Source: Bacillota bacterium (GTDB lineage: Bacteria > Bacillota > Sulfobacillia > JAJZYS01 > JAJYTV01). From it: a stretch of DNA of 6,094 bases. This document shows, piece by piece, positions 1 through 5,580 of this stretch (positions within the stretch are counted from its first letter, which is position 1; every line of letters begins with the position of its first letter). A program made the translations under genes and the position numbers. The stretch is from NCBI GenBank assembly GCA_021806845.1, contig JAKAPV010000185.1, forward strand, positions 1 through 6,094, given 5' to 3'. The notes beneath the pieces are model-generated. The model worked only from the letters and a program-made list of their open reading frames with translations, had not been told where the DNA came from and did not search any database.

Positions 1-794
1 GAAACACCGCCCGCGAAGACGAGGCGCCGCGCCCCGGTGCGCTCCAGGGCGGAGCGGGTGCGCGCGAGCAGCTGCGCGAGCACCGCCTCCTGAAATCCCG
101 CCGCGATGTCGGCCGCCGAGGCGCCGCCCTGAAAGCGCTGCATGGCGGCCGTCTTCAGCCCCGAGAAGCTGAAGTCGAGTGTCCCCTCGATCGGGCGCAC
201 CTCGGGGAGCGCTGCCCTTTCGGGATGGCCCCCGCGGGCGATCTGCTCGATCAGGGGACCGCCCGGATACCCGAGCCCGAGCGCCCGCGCCACCTTGTCA
301 AACGCCTCGCCGGCGGCATCGTCGCGGGAGCGCCCCAGCACGTCCACTTCCGTGGGAGAGCGGAGCTGCAGGAGGACCGTGTGCCCTCCCGACGCGATCA
401 GCGCGAGTTCCGGGTACCTGAGGCCGGCTCCCAGGAAGGCCGCGTAGGCGTGGGCAACGACATGGTTCACGCCGACGAGCGGCAGGTCGCGCGCGTACGC
501 GTAGGCCTTGGCGAAGGAGAGGCCCACCATCAGGGCCCCCGCGAGACCCGGCCCGCGCGTCACGGCGACAAGGCCAACGTCGGCGGAAGACGCCCCCGCC
601 TCGCGCATGGCCTCCTCCACTGTCGGGGAGAGGCGCTCGAGGTGGCGCCTGGCCGCAACCTCCGGCACGACTCCGCCGAACGCCTCATGCAGATCGATCT
701 GCGACGCCACGACGGAGCTCAGCACCTCGCCGCCGTCGGTCACAAGCGCGGCCGCCGTCTCGTCGCAGCTTGTCTCGATCCCCAGGCAGATCAC
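1..794 (-). CDS. tsaD: tRNA N6-adenosine threonylcarbamoyltransferase TsaD (C-terminus cut by left window edge)
   Basis: TsaD is the catalytic subunit that moves the threonylcarbamoyl group from threonylcarbamoyl-AMP to A37 of ANN-decoding tRNAs, working with TsaB and TsaE. Residues 1-264 are visible of about 340. The N-terminus reads ICLGIETSCDET, the family's ASKHA nucleotide-binding signature. The metal-binding HxxxH is HVVAH, with H111 and H115 at the same numbers as in E. coli. SGGHT lies at 135-139, DDAAGEAFDK at 158-167, GYPGGP at 175-180 and FSFSGLK at 208-214. The visible part ends in AGGV, the start of the conserved AGGVS motif. The GTG start at 794 sits in a GTGA overlap with the rimI stop and has a purine-rich ribosome site 8 bases upstream. 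No frameshift or odd residue is seen. The fold is shared with other Kae1/Gcp proteins, but the motifs and neighbours leave little doubt. Confidence 0.97.
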   Translation of the reverse strand, partial: MICLGIETSCDETAAALVTDGGEVLSSVVASQIDLHEAFGGVVPEVAARRHLERLSPTVEEAMREAGASSADVGLVAVTRGPGLAGALMVGLSFAKAYAYARDLPLVGVNHVVAHAYAAFLGAGLRYPELALIASGGHTVLLQLRSPTEVDVLGRSRDDAAGEAFDKVARALGLGYPGGPLIEQIARGGHPERAALPEVRPIEGTLDFSFSGLKTAAMQRFQGGASAADIAAGFQEAVLAQLLARTRSALERTGARRLVFAGGV

Positions 795-1264
795 TCGCCG
801 CTCTCCCCCGGCATGGCGCCCCACACCATGATATAGGCGTCCTCACCGTTGTCCGTGTAGTAGCCGCGCCGCACGCCCACTCGGCGAAAGGAGAGCGTTT
901 CGTAGAGATGCTGGGCGACGCCGTTGGAGACGCGCACCTCCAAGGTCACGCGCAGGCCGCCCGAAAGCTTCGCAAGATCCATCGCCGCCTGCATCAGCAT
1001 GCGGCCGACGCCGCGCCCGCGAAAATCCGGGTGCACGGCGACGTTGGTGATGTGCCCCTCGTCGATGATGAACCACATGCCGATATAGCCGACCACCCGC
1101 TGGCCGGTCTTCGCCACGAGGTAGTGCGCGTACGCGTTCTCCGTCAGTTCGGAGACGAAGGCCCGCCGCGACCACGGTGTGGCGTACGACTTGCGCTCTG
1201 TCTGCAGCACCTGGTCGACGTCGGGAAGGCGCATCTCCTCGATGCGCACCGGCTCATCGATCAT
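791..1264 (-). CDS. rimI: Ribosomal protein bS18 N-terminal alanine acetyltransferase RimI (GNAT family)
   Basis: The product is a 157-residue GNAT acetyltransferase that would use acetyl-CoA to acetylate the N-terminus of ribosomal protein S18; E. coli RimI has 148 residues. The acetyl-CoA pyrophosphate loop (R/Q-x-x-G-x-G) is RGRGVG at 82-87, after the beta strand ITNVAVHPDF. The catalytic pair of RimI (E103 and Y115 in Salmonella) is matched by E109 in TLEVR and Y121 in LYETLSF, with the same 12-residue spacing. The tail RRGYYTDNGEDAYIM is also typical. I chose ATG 1264 because the first GNAT strand (VRIEEM) follows at once. The frame stays open to 1405, but that extension is arginine-rich and lies inside tsaB. 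The gene overlaps tsaB by 11 bases and tsaD by 4. In bacteria with this order RimI is sometimes only a neighbour of the t6A genes, so its exact substrate is inferred. Confidence 0.93.
   Translation of the reverse strand: MIDEPVRIEEMRLPDVDQVLQTERKSYATPWSRRAFVSELTENAYAHYLVAKTGQRVVGYIGMWFIIDEGHITNVAVHPDFRGRGVGRMLMQAAMDLAKLSGGLRVTLEVRVSNGVAQHLYETLSFRRVGVRRGYYTDNGEDAYIMVWGAMPGESGE
803..809 (-). promoter_or_regulatory. tsaD: Ribosome binding site of tsaD
   Basis: The minus strand reads GGGGGAG near the end of rimI, 8 bases before GTG 794. It fixes that GTG as the tsaD start and matches the coupled layout. Confidence 0.6.
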
Positions 1265-1943
1265 CTCGTCGGCTTGGGACCGCCGCAGGCCTGAGATAAA
1301 GCGCAGCGGTGGAAAGCGCATCGGCGATCGTTGCCTCCTCCCTCGCCCGTTGGGCGAACCGGCCCAGGTCCGCGGCTCGCATCTCCGCCGCGCCCAGCCT
1401 GGCAAAGTCGCACTTCTCGAGGATTGCCCTGTGCGCCCGCACTGCGTCGCCCAGGAAGAGTACCGGCCGGCTGTACGTGCGCAGCTGCGCGCAGAAATCG
1501 GGCAGCGTGCGCAGGGCCGGAGCCAAAAGTTCGCGCGGCAGCGCGTCGCCGCCTACATCGTAGAGTGCGCAGAACGCATCTTCGCGCCGTGCGTCCAGCG
1601 CGGGCGCCACAAGTCCATCCTGCGACTGCGCACTCGCCGCGGCAACGAGGCCGGGGACGCCGTACGCCGGGATGCGAAGGCCGTCGCGCAGCGCCTCGAG
1701 CGCCGCAAGTCCGATGCGCAGCCCGGTATAGGACCCGGGCCCGCGATTGGCCGCGACCGCGCCGAGATCGCTGCGGGAGACCCCCGCAAGGCGCAATGCG
1801 GCGTCGATCGTGGGCACGAGCAGCGCGGAGTGCAGCCGCGGCGCGTGGCGCGTCACCTCCGAGAGCAGCTCGCCGCGTGGCCCGAGTACGGCCGCGGAAA
1901 GCATCTCGGTGGCCGTATCGAAGCAGAGCCACGGCCCCGTCAC
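1254..1943 (-). CDS. tsaB: tRNA threonylcarbamoyladenosine biosynthesis protein TsaB
   Basis: TsaB is the non-catalytic ASKHA-fold paralogue of TsaD. It dimerises with TsaD and helps TsaE turn over the complex for t6A synthesis. The protein is 229 residues (E. coli 231). Diagnostic segments are CFDTATE at 7-13, HSALLVPTID at 38-47, the signature RGPGSYTGLRIG at 67-78, IPAYGVPGL at 91-99 and the C-terminal ALYLRPA at 214-220. As usual for TsaB, the TsaD metal-binding HxxxH is absent. The start is GTG 1943, inside a GTGA overlap with the tsaE stop, with AGGTGGA just upstream. The open frame runs on to 2645, antisense-like across tsaE and into thiL. That arginine- and glycine-rich extension is not part of the protein. 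The GC-rich third codon positions match the neighbours. Confidence 0.95.
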   Translation of the reverse strand: MTGPWLCFDTATEMLSAAVLGPRGELLSEVTRHAPRLHSALLVPTIDAALRLAGVSRSDLGAVAANRGPGSYTGLRIGLAALEALRDGLRIPAYGVPGLVAAASAQSQDGLVAPALDARREDAFCALYDVGGDALPRELLAPALRTLPDFCAQLRTYSRPVLFLGDAVRAHRAILEKCDFARLGAAEMRAADLGRFAQRAREEATIADALSTAALYLRPAAVPSRRDDR

Positions 1944-2392
1944 GGGTTCCACCTGAGGCGCGAGAGTGCCGCCTCCGCGCGGAGTCCGCGCGCCACGATC
2001 TCCGCCGTCCTGCCGCCGCCGCTCTCCGCGAGGTACACCTCCAGCCGGTCCTCCGGCAGCGCGGCCCGGGCGCGCTCGGGCCACTCGATGAGCAGCACCG
2101 CCTGGGGCGCCAGGATCTCTTCGAGGCCGAATTCCTGCAGGTCGGTCGTTTCCAGCCGATAGAGGTCCAGGTGGTAGAGCTCGCCCGGATACGCCTGCAG
2201 CAGCGTGAAGGTGGGGCTCTGCGCGAAGGGTATGCCGGTGCGCTCCTCGATGAAGCCCTGGCAGAGCGTCGTCTTTCCTGCTCCGAGCCCACCGTGCAGG
2301 CAGATCGCGAGTCCCTCCTGCACGGCCTTCGCGAGGGCCGCCCCGAGGGCGCGCGTCTGCGTCTCGTCGGAAAGCGCGATGCGGCGCGTTAC
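1940..2392 (-). CDS. tsaE: tRNA threonylcarbamoyladenosine biosynthesis ATPase TsaE, with non-standard start codon
   Basis: TsaE is the P-loop ATPase that binds the TsaB-TsaD dimer and drives each t6A catalytic cycle. If read from GTA 2392 it has 150 residues (E. coli 153). The N-terminal segment RRIALSDETQTRALGAALAKA (positions 3-23) fits the family start. Walker A is GGLGAGKTT at 34-42 with K40. SPTFTLL lies at 59-65, HLDLYRL at 74-80, and LIEWPE at 101-106 holds the conserved glutamate E103. The oddity is the start. From the upstream in-frame stop to GTG 2323 there is no ATG, GTG or TTG, and starting at 2323 would remove the first strand and helix, leaving 127 residues. GTA 2392 or ACG 2389 fits the alignment and the ribosome site. 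The identity is firm; the exact first codon is not. Confidence 0.93.
   Translation of the reverse strand, partial: VTRRIALSDETQTRALGAALAKAVQEGLAICLHGGLGAGKTTLCQGFIEERTGIPFAQSPTFTLLQAYPGELYHLDLYRLETTDLQEFGLEEILAPQAVLLIEWPERARAALPEDRLEVYLAESGGGRTAEIVARGLRAEAALSRLRWNP
1948..1954 (-). promoter_or_regulatory. tsaB: Ribosome binding site of tsaB
   Basis: The minus strand reads AGGTGGA within the end of tsaE, with a short spacer (4-5 bases) before GTG 1943. It supports that GTG as the start and indicates reinitiation by ribosomes that finish tsaE. Confidence 0.6.
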
Positions 2393-3339
2393 CCTTCACC
2401 CCCGCTGAAATGCTGATATCCTCGCGCGACGAGTGGCTGCAGGCGCCCCCCGCGCCGCACCAGGAGACCTTGTGCCTGATCCGCCACCTCGCCGATCTGC
2501 CGCAGCGAAACCCCTCCCGCCGCCGTCGCAGCCGCGATGTCGAATCCGCTGCCCGCGGTGAAGACGAGCTCGAAGTCCTCCCCGCCTCCATAAGCGTAGC
2601 GCAGAGCCTCGTCCGTGGGAACGCCCGGCGCGAGCGGCAGCGCATCCTCGTCGATCACCATGCCGACCCCGGACGCCTTGCAGATCGCCTGCAGCTCCGG
2701 AAACAGGCCGTCCGACACGTCGACGCAGGCCCCCGCTCCGAGGTCCGCAAGTGCCTTGCCGAGGGCGACGCGCGGCATGGGGCGGAGAAAGCGCTGCGCC
2801 GCCGCGGGTCCCTCGCCGCGACGCAGCCGCCCAAGGCCCGCCGCCGCTTCCCCGAGCATGCCGGAAACGTAGACTCTCTCGCCTCGCCCCGCGCCGCCGC
2901 GAAGGAGCGGGCGGTCCACCTGCGCGAAGGCGGTGATCGAGATGAACACCAGCGCGGACCGCACTGTGTCCCCCCCGACAAGACCCGCGCCGGTCGCCGC
3001 GCCCAGCTCGGCCATGCCGGCGTAGATCTCCAGGACGTCTTCCGCCGCAAAGTCTCCCGGCGCGCCAAGCGCCACAACGTAGCGCAAGTCGCCGCTCGCC
3101 CCCGACGACGCGAGATCGGAAAGCGAAGCCGCGAGCGCGCGGTAGCCGATATCCCGCCAGGACATCAGAACGGGATCGAAGTGCACGCCGCCGATCAGGG
3201 CATCCGTCGTCACGAGCAGGCGGCATCCGTCGCCCGCCTCGATCACGGCGCAGTCGTCGGAGAACCCGCAGCCCTCCTTGGCGGCGAAAGCGCGCAGGCG
3301 GTCGATCAGACCCCATTCCCCGAGCTGATCCAGCCGCAC
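2389..3339 (-). CDS. thiL: Thiamine-monophosphate kinase ThiL
   Basis: ThiL phosphorylates thiamine monophosphate with ATP to give thiamine diphosphate, the last step of cofactor synthesis. It belongs to the PurM/AIR synthetase-like fold. The 316-residue product (E. coli 325) begins with LGEWGLIDRL. Aspartates of the Mg-ATP site are seen in SDDCAV (D28, D29), TTDALIGGVHF (D46), SDLASSGA (D75) and GGDT (122-125). The C-terminal domain has DVSDGL at 207-212 and GGGEDFELVF at 251-260, and the protein ends near the usual HF. The first motif is SDDC where GDDA or GDDC is commoner, a mild change. GTG 3339 was chosen because the family starts just before LGEWG and a G-rich ribosome site precedes it. 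The frame stays open to 3516, but that would overlap the divergent gene by 141 bases. The stop codon lies within the tsaE start. Confidence 0.95.
   Translation of the reverse strand: MRLDQLGEWGLIDRLRAFAAKEGCGFSDDCAVIEAGDGCRLLVTTDALIGGVHFDPVLMSWRDIGYRALAASLSDLASSGASGDLRYVVALGAPGDFAAEDVLEIYAGMAELGAATGAGLVGGDTVRSALVFISITAFAQVDRPLLRGGAGRGERVYVSGMLGEAAAGLGRLRRGEGPAAAQRFLRPMPRVALGKALADLGAGACVDVSDGLFPELQAICKASGVGMVIDEDALPLAPGVPTDEALRYAYGGGEDFELVFTAGSGFDIAAATAAGGVSLRQIGEVADQAQGLLVRRGGRLQPLVARGYQHFSGGEG
2396..2403 (-). promoter_or_regulatory. tsaE: Ribosome binding site deciding the tsaE start
   Basis: The minus strand reads GGGGGTGA here, matching GGAGGTGA (the complement of the 16S rRNA tail) at seven of eight positions. 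The G core lies 6 bases before GTA 2392 and 9 before ACG 2389. It lies far too far from GTG 2323, the first ordinary start codon. It therefore supports translation beginning at the thiL stop rather than inside the Walker A region. Confidence 0.6.
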
Positions 3340-3375
3340 ACAAACACCCCCCAGCAGGGTTTCCCCAGTGCGCCC
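3340..3375. promoter_or_regulatory. Divergent start region between thiL and the plus-strand gene
   Basis: This is the only non-coding gap longer than about 21 bases. On the minus strand a run of six Gs followed by TG (3345-3352) lies 5 bases before GTG 3339 and is the likely thiL ribosome site. An imperfect inverted repeat pairs AAACCC (3357-3362, minus strand) with GGGTGTTT (3342-3349), which could fold over that site. No ribosome site of normal spacing is visible for ATG 3376; an AGGG lies about 17 bases away. With 36 bases between starts, promoters for either gene must lie partly inside the other gene. I see no convincing -35/-10 pair and no TPP riboswitch core. Confidence 0.35.
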
Positions 3376-4203
3376 ATGAATGAGACAGGCGTGGAAACGT
3401 TGACGCGGCGCAAGGCAGCCGCCCTCTACCCCGCACATCTGCAGAGCCTTCTCCCCGCGCAGGGCGTACCGGGCTGCGAGATCGTCGCGAGCGACGACCT
3501 GGCGGCGCTTCAGCACGCTCAGCTGGACGTGCTTGGCGCCCTCTACCTGCCCGAGGACGTCCCCTCGCCGCTACCGCCCGTCTACGCGCTCGGGCCGGCG
3601 GCGTGGCGCAATCCGCCCGAGCCGCTCGTCGGCCGCGCCGACCAGGGACAGCGGCAGGTCGCGCTGCGCGCGCTGGAGACGCTGCTTGGCATCCTCGGGC
3701 CTGGTCCCTTGCCGCCGAGCCCCCGCGGTCTTCGCCTCAAGACCCTGCAGTCGGCGCTCGGCGGCGCGAGCGTCGCGATTGCCGGCGGCGGCAAGGTGGG
3801 CCGTGCGGTCTACTCGCTCGCGCGCCAAGGCAAGCTGCGCACCCGCATCATCTCGGACCACCTGTCCGCGCTCGGGCGGCCGGACCCCTGGGAGAAGGCG
3901 GAGCAGGTGCTCTCCAGCGCGAAGGCGGTCCTCTGGGCATCGGACCGGCCGCTCGCTCCGCTGCTCGGGTCTCTGGCGCAGGACTCCGTCCTCGTGGTGC
4001 TGTCAGAGCTGCTCCCCGAGGAGCGCCGGGCGGTGCTGGCGACCCTCGAGGTGCGTGCTGCGACGGCGCTTGTCCTCTACCGCCCGCTCACGCTGCCCTC
4101 GCACCCGGGGCTCGTGGTGCTCAGCGACTCTCCACGCCGTCAGGCGTTGGCCATGGCTCAGTTTCTCCGTCATCTGCAGCGTCCGCAGCGCCAGAGAGGA
4201 TGA
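3376..4203 (+). CDS. Uncharacterised protein with a possible Rossmann-like nucleotide-binding segment
   Basis: I do not recognise this 275-residue protein. Third codon positions are strongly G or C, and no good minus-strand gene lies opposite 3376-4120, so it looks genuine. The central part, residues 131-160, has a strand-glycine loop-helix-strand pattern: ASVAIAGGGKVGRAVY, then a helix and RTRIIS. The GGGKVG loop resembles dinucleotide-binding loops. Later strands are likely at 184-188 (AVLWA), 204-209 (SVLVVL) and 246-250 (LVVLS). The N-terminal half is rich in proline and alanine and contains LPPVYALG (66-73) and PLVGRADQGQ (83-92), faintly like the LYVRG and VGSR parts of DprA/Smf proteins. 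There is no signal peptide or membrane segment. The ATG lacks a good ribosome site, and GTG 3391 or TTG 3400 in the same frame are alternatives. It is the only gene on this strand, and its end overlaps the glycosylase gene. Confidence 0.75.
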   Translation: MNETGVETLTRRKAAALYPAHLQSLLPAQGVPGCEIVASDDLAALQHAQLDVLGALYLPEDVPSPLPPVYALGPAAWRNPPEPLVGRADQGQRQVALRALETLLGILGPGPLPPSPRGLRLKTLQSALGGASVAIAGGGKVGRAVYSLARQGKLRTRIISDHLSALGRPDPWEKAEQVLSSAKAVLWASDRPLAPLLGSLAQDSVLVVLSELLPEERRAVLATLEVRAATALVLYRPLTLPSHPGLVVLSDSPRRQALAMAQFLRHLQRPQRQRG

Positions 4204-4747
4204 GCCGGTAGTCCTTCGCGATGCGCTGGAAGTCGTGCCAGACAGGCCGCTTCCTTGACGGATCTCTGAGCAGGGCCGCCGGATGGAAGGTCGGGTAGTA
4301 TGCCCGGCCTTCCCGCACGATGCGGCTGCCCCGCACGGCCGTGATCGACGTCTTTGGACCGAGCACGGCCTTCGCCGCCGTCGCGCCCAGCAGCACGACG
4401 ATCGGCGGGTCGAGCGCCGCGAGCAGCGCCTCGCGGTGCCGCGCGCACGCAGACACCTCGGCCGGCTCCGGCACGCGGTTGCCGGGGGGGCGGCAGAGCA
4501 CCGTGTTCAAGATGAAGACGTCCTGCTCCGAGAGATCGACGGCGGCGAGGATCTTGTCGAGCAGCTGGCCGGCCGCCCCGACGAACGGCATCCCCTGCAG
4601 GTCCTCGTCCTTGCCCGGGCCCTCCCCGACCAGCAGGATCCTGGCCGCAGGGTTGCCGCGGCCAAAAACGACCTGTGTGCGGCTCTCGTGCAGGGCACAG
4701 TCCCTGCACTCCTTCGCCGTGCGCTCGATCGCGCCGAGATCCGCCAT
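4121..4747 (-). CDS. Family 4 (type A) uracil-DNA glycosylase with 4Fe-4S cluster
   Basis: This enzyme removes uracil from DNA arising by cytosine deamination, starting base excision repair. The 208-residue protein has the family 4 pattern. Four cysteines that would bind the 4Fe-4S cluster are C14 and C17 (CRDC), C85 (NTVLCRPPGNR) and C101. Motif 1 is GEGPGKDED at 41-49, FVGAAGQLLD at 55-64 includes the uracil-stacking F55, N81 lies in the uracil-recognition strand, and motif 2 is HPAALLRDP at 155-163. The start ATG 4747 has GGAG 7 bases upstream and lies 2 bases after the dppA stop, so the two genes are probably co-transcribed. The core ends around residue 182; the remaining acidic, proline-containing tail lies entirely in the overlap with the plus-strand gene. 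The third residue of motif 1 is Gly rather than the commoner Ala, as in some thermophile enzymes. Confidence 0.93.
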   Translation of the reverse strand: MADLGAIERTAKECRDCALHESRTQVVFGRGNPAARILLVGEGPGKDEDLQGMPFVGAAGQLLDKILAAVDLSEQDVFILNTVLCRPPGNRVPEPAEVSACARHREALLAALDPPIVVLLGATAAKAVLGPKTSITAVRGSRIVREGRAYYPTFHPAALLRDPSRKRPVWHDFQRIAKDYRLILSGAADAADDGETEPWPTPDGVESR

Positions 4748-4749
4748 GG

Positions 4750-5559
4750 CTAGGCTCCGGCGAGGGTGATCATCGCGCGGAAGGCCCGGAACACCTCGCG
4801 GAAGTCGTCGTGCGCGAAGCGCACCGTGATCGGCGACACGCGCTCAGACCCCGGGCACAGCGCCGCGAGTCCTGCCTGACCGGCGTCCAGGAACGTGACC
4901 TCCACCTCCGGCCGGCCGGCCGGCTGATAGACCTGCATTTGCGCTGCGCCGCGCACCGCGGCCTCCGCGGCCCGGCGGATCTCGTCCTTGGCTTTCTCGT
5001 GCGGCAGGTTGCGCGCGGCCTGGCGGCTCAGCGCCCACTTGACCTGCGCAAAGCGCGCCCAGGGCAAGATCTCCGCGGTTTCCGCCCGCAGGACGTCGTC
5101 TCCCGTCACGAGCCCGACTGGCACTCCCATGCTTCCGGCGTAGGCCGCGTTCAGCCCGAGCTCTCCGACCGGCCGGCCGCAAAGGCGCGAGGTGTGCACG
5201 AGACCGTTGTAGGTGTGCGCGAGCGTCCCGGCTCCCCCGGCCATGCCGTGATAGCCGGCGCAGAACATCACATCGAAGCCGGGCTCGATGCCCTCGACCA
5301 TGCTGAGCGGCTTCGGCGCGCCGGACACGAGCTCGGCGCGCGGATCCAGCTCGTCGAGCAGCAGGTTGCGCATGCCGTCGTGGGAGTCGTTGACGAGCAC
5401 GTAGGCGGCTCCGCCCGCGAAGGCGCCCTCGATCGCCGCATTGACCTCGGCGACCATCAGCCTTCGCGCGGCATCGTACTGCTTCTCCGCCGGGCGCGTC
5501 TGGAGGACGCCGGTCACCCCTGCGGTGCCTTCCATGTCGGCACTGATGTAGACGCGCAT
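4750..5559 (-). CDS. dppA: M55 family D-aminopeptidase (DppA-like)
   Basis: DppA-type enzymes are zinc-dependent, decameric, self-compartmentalising aminopeptidases; B. subtilis DppA cuts D-Ala from short peptides. The product has 269 residues (B. subtilis 274). All five metal ligands known from that structure occur at identical numbers: D8 and E10 in SADMEG, H60 in NDSHDGM, H104 in AGYHGMAG and E133 in GELGLNA. The family's conserved H115 is in LAHTYNG. GLVTGDD at 149-155 is another typical stretch. No signal peptide is seen, so it should act in the cytoplasm, perhaps on peptides from wall turnover or uptake. ATG 5559 is preceded by AAGGGGG at 7 bases. The gene follows the asparaginase-like gene by 21 bases and precedes the glycosylase by 2. 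Substrate choice for D- or L-residues cannot be read from sequence. Confidence 0.93.
   Translation of the reverse strand: MRVYISADMEGTAGVTGVLQTRPAEKQYDAARRLMVAEVNAAIEGAFAGGAAYVLVNDSHDGMRNLLLDELDPRAELVSGAPKPLSMVEGIEPGFDVMFCAGYHGMAGGAGTLAHTYNGLVHTSRLCGRPVGELGLNAAYAGSMGVPVGLVTGDDVLRAETAEILPWARFAQVKWALSRQAARNLPHEKAKDEIRRAAEAAVRGAAQMQVYQPAGRPEVEVTFLDAGQAGLAALCPGSERVSPITVRFAHDDFREVFRAFRAMITLAGA
4755..4758 (-). promoter_or_regulatory. Ribosome binding site of the uracil-DNA glycosylase gene
   Basis: The minus strand reads GGAG in the last codons of the upstream peptidase gene, 7 bases before ATG 4747. It supports that start and translational linkage of the two genes. Confidence 0.5.
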
Positions 5560-5566
5560 CTTGGCA

Positions 5567-5573
5567 CCCCCTT
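5567..5573 (-). promoter_or_regulatory. dppA: Ribosome binding site of dppA
   Basis: The minus strand reads AAGGGGG, 7 bases before ATG 5559, in the 21-base gap after the asparaginase stop. It is a strong site and fixes the dppA start. I see no terminator hairpin in the gap, which fits a shared transcript. Confidence 0.6.
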
Positions 5574-5580
5574 CGATGGG

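Noticed and set aside
142..836. Plus-strand open frames across the left edge
   Set aside because: They are shadows of tsaD, whose minus-strand frame is open to the window edge with all TsaD motifs in order.
1254..2645. Possible natural fusion of another domain to the N-terminus of TsaB
   Set aside because: The extension beyond 1943 is out of frame with tsaE and thiL but lies over them, is rich in Arg, Gly and Ala, and matches no family; tsaE and thiL in the other frame have complete motifs.
2410..3375. Plus-strand coding region antisense to thiL
   Set aside because: It is a shadow of thiL in GC-rich DNA: thiL has all family motifs on the minus strand, and the plus-strand translation here is Arg-rich and featureless.
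3340..3540. TPP riboswitch before thiL
   Set aside because: I searched the minus strand upstream of thiL for the conserved CUGAGA and GAU-containing TPP core and found neither; the region is also coding for the plus-strand gene.
4908..4923. Fourfold CCGG run, a perfect palindrome
   Set aside because: It lies inside dppA and encodes part of the ordinary segment QPAGRPE; in GC-rich coding DNA such a run needs no regulatory explanation.
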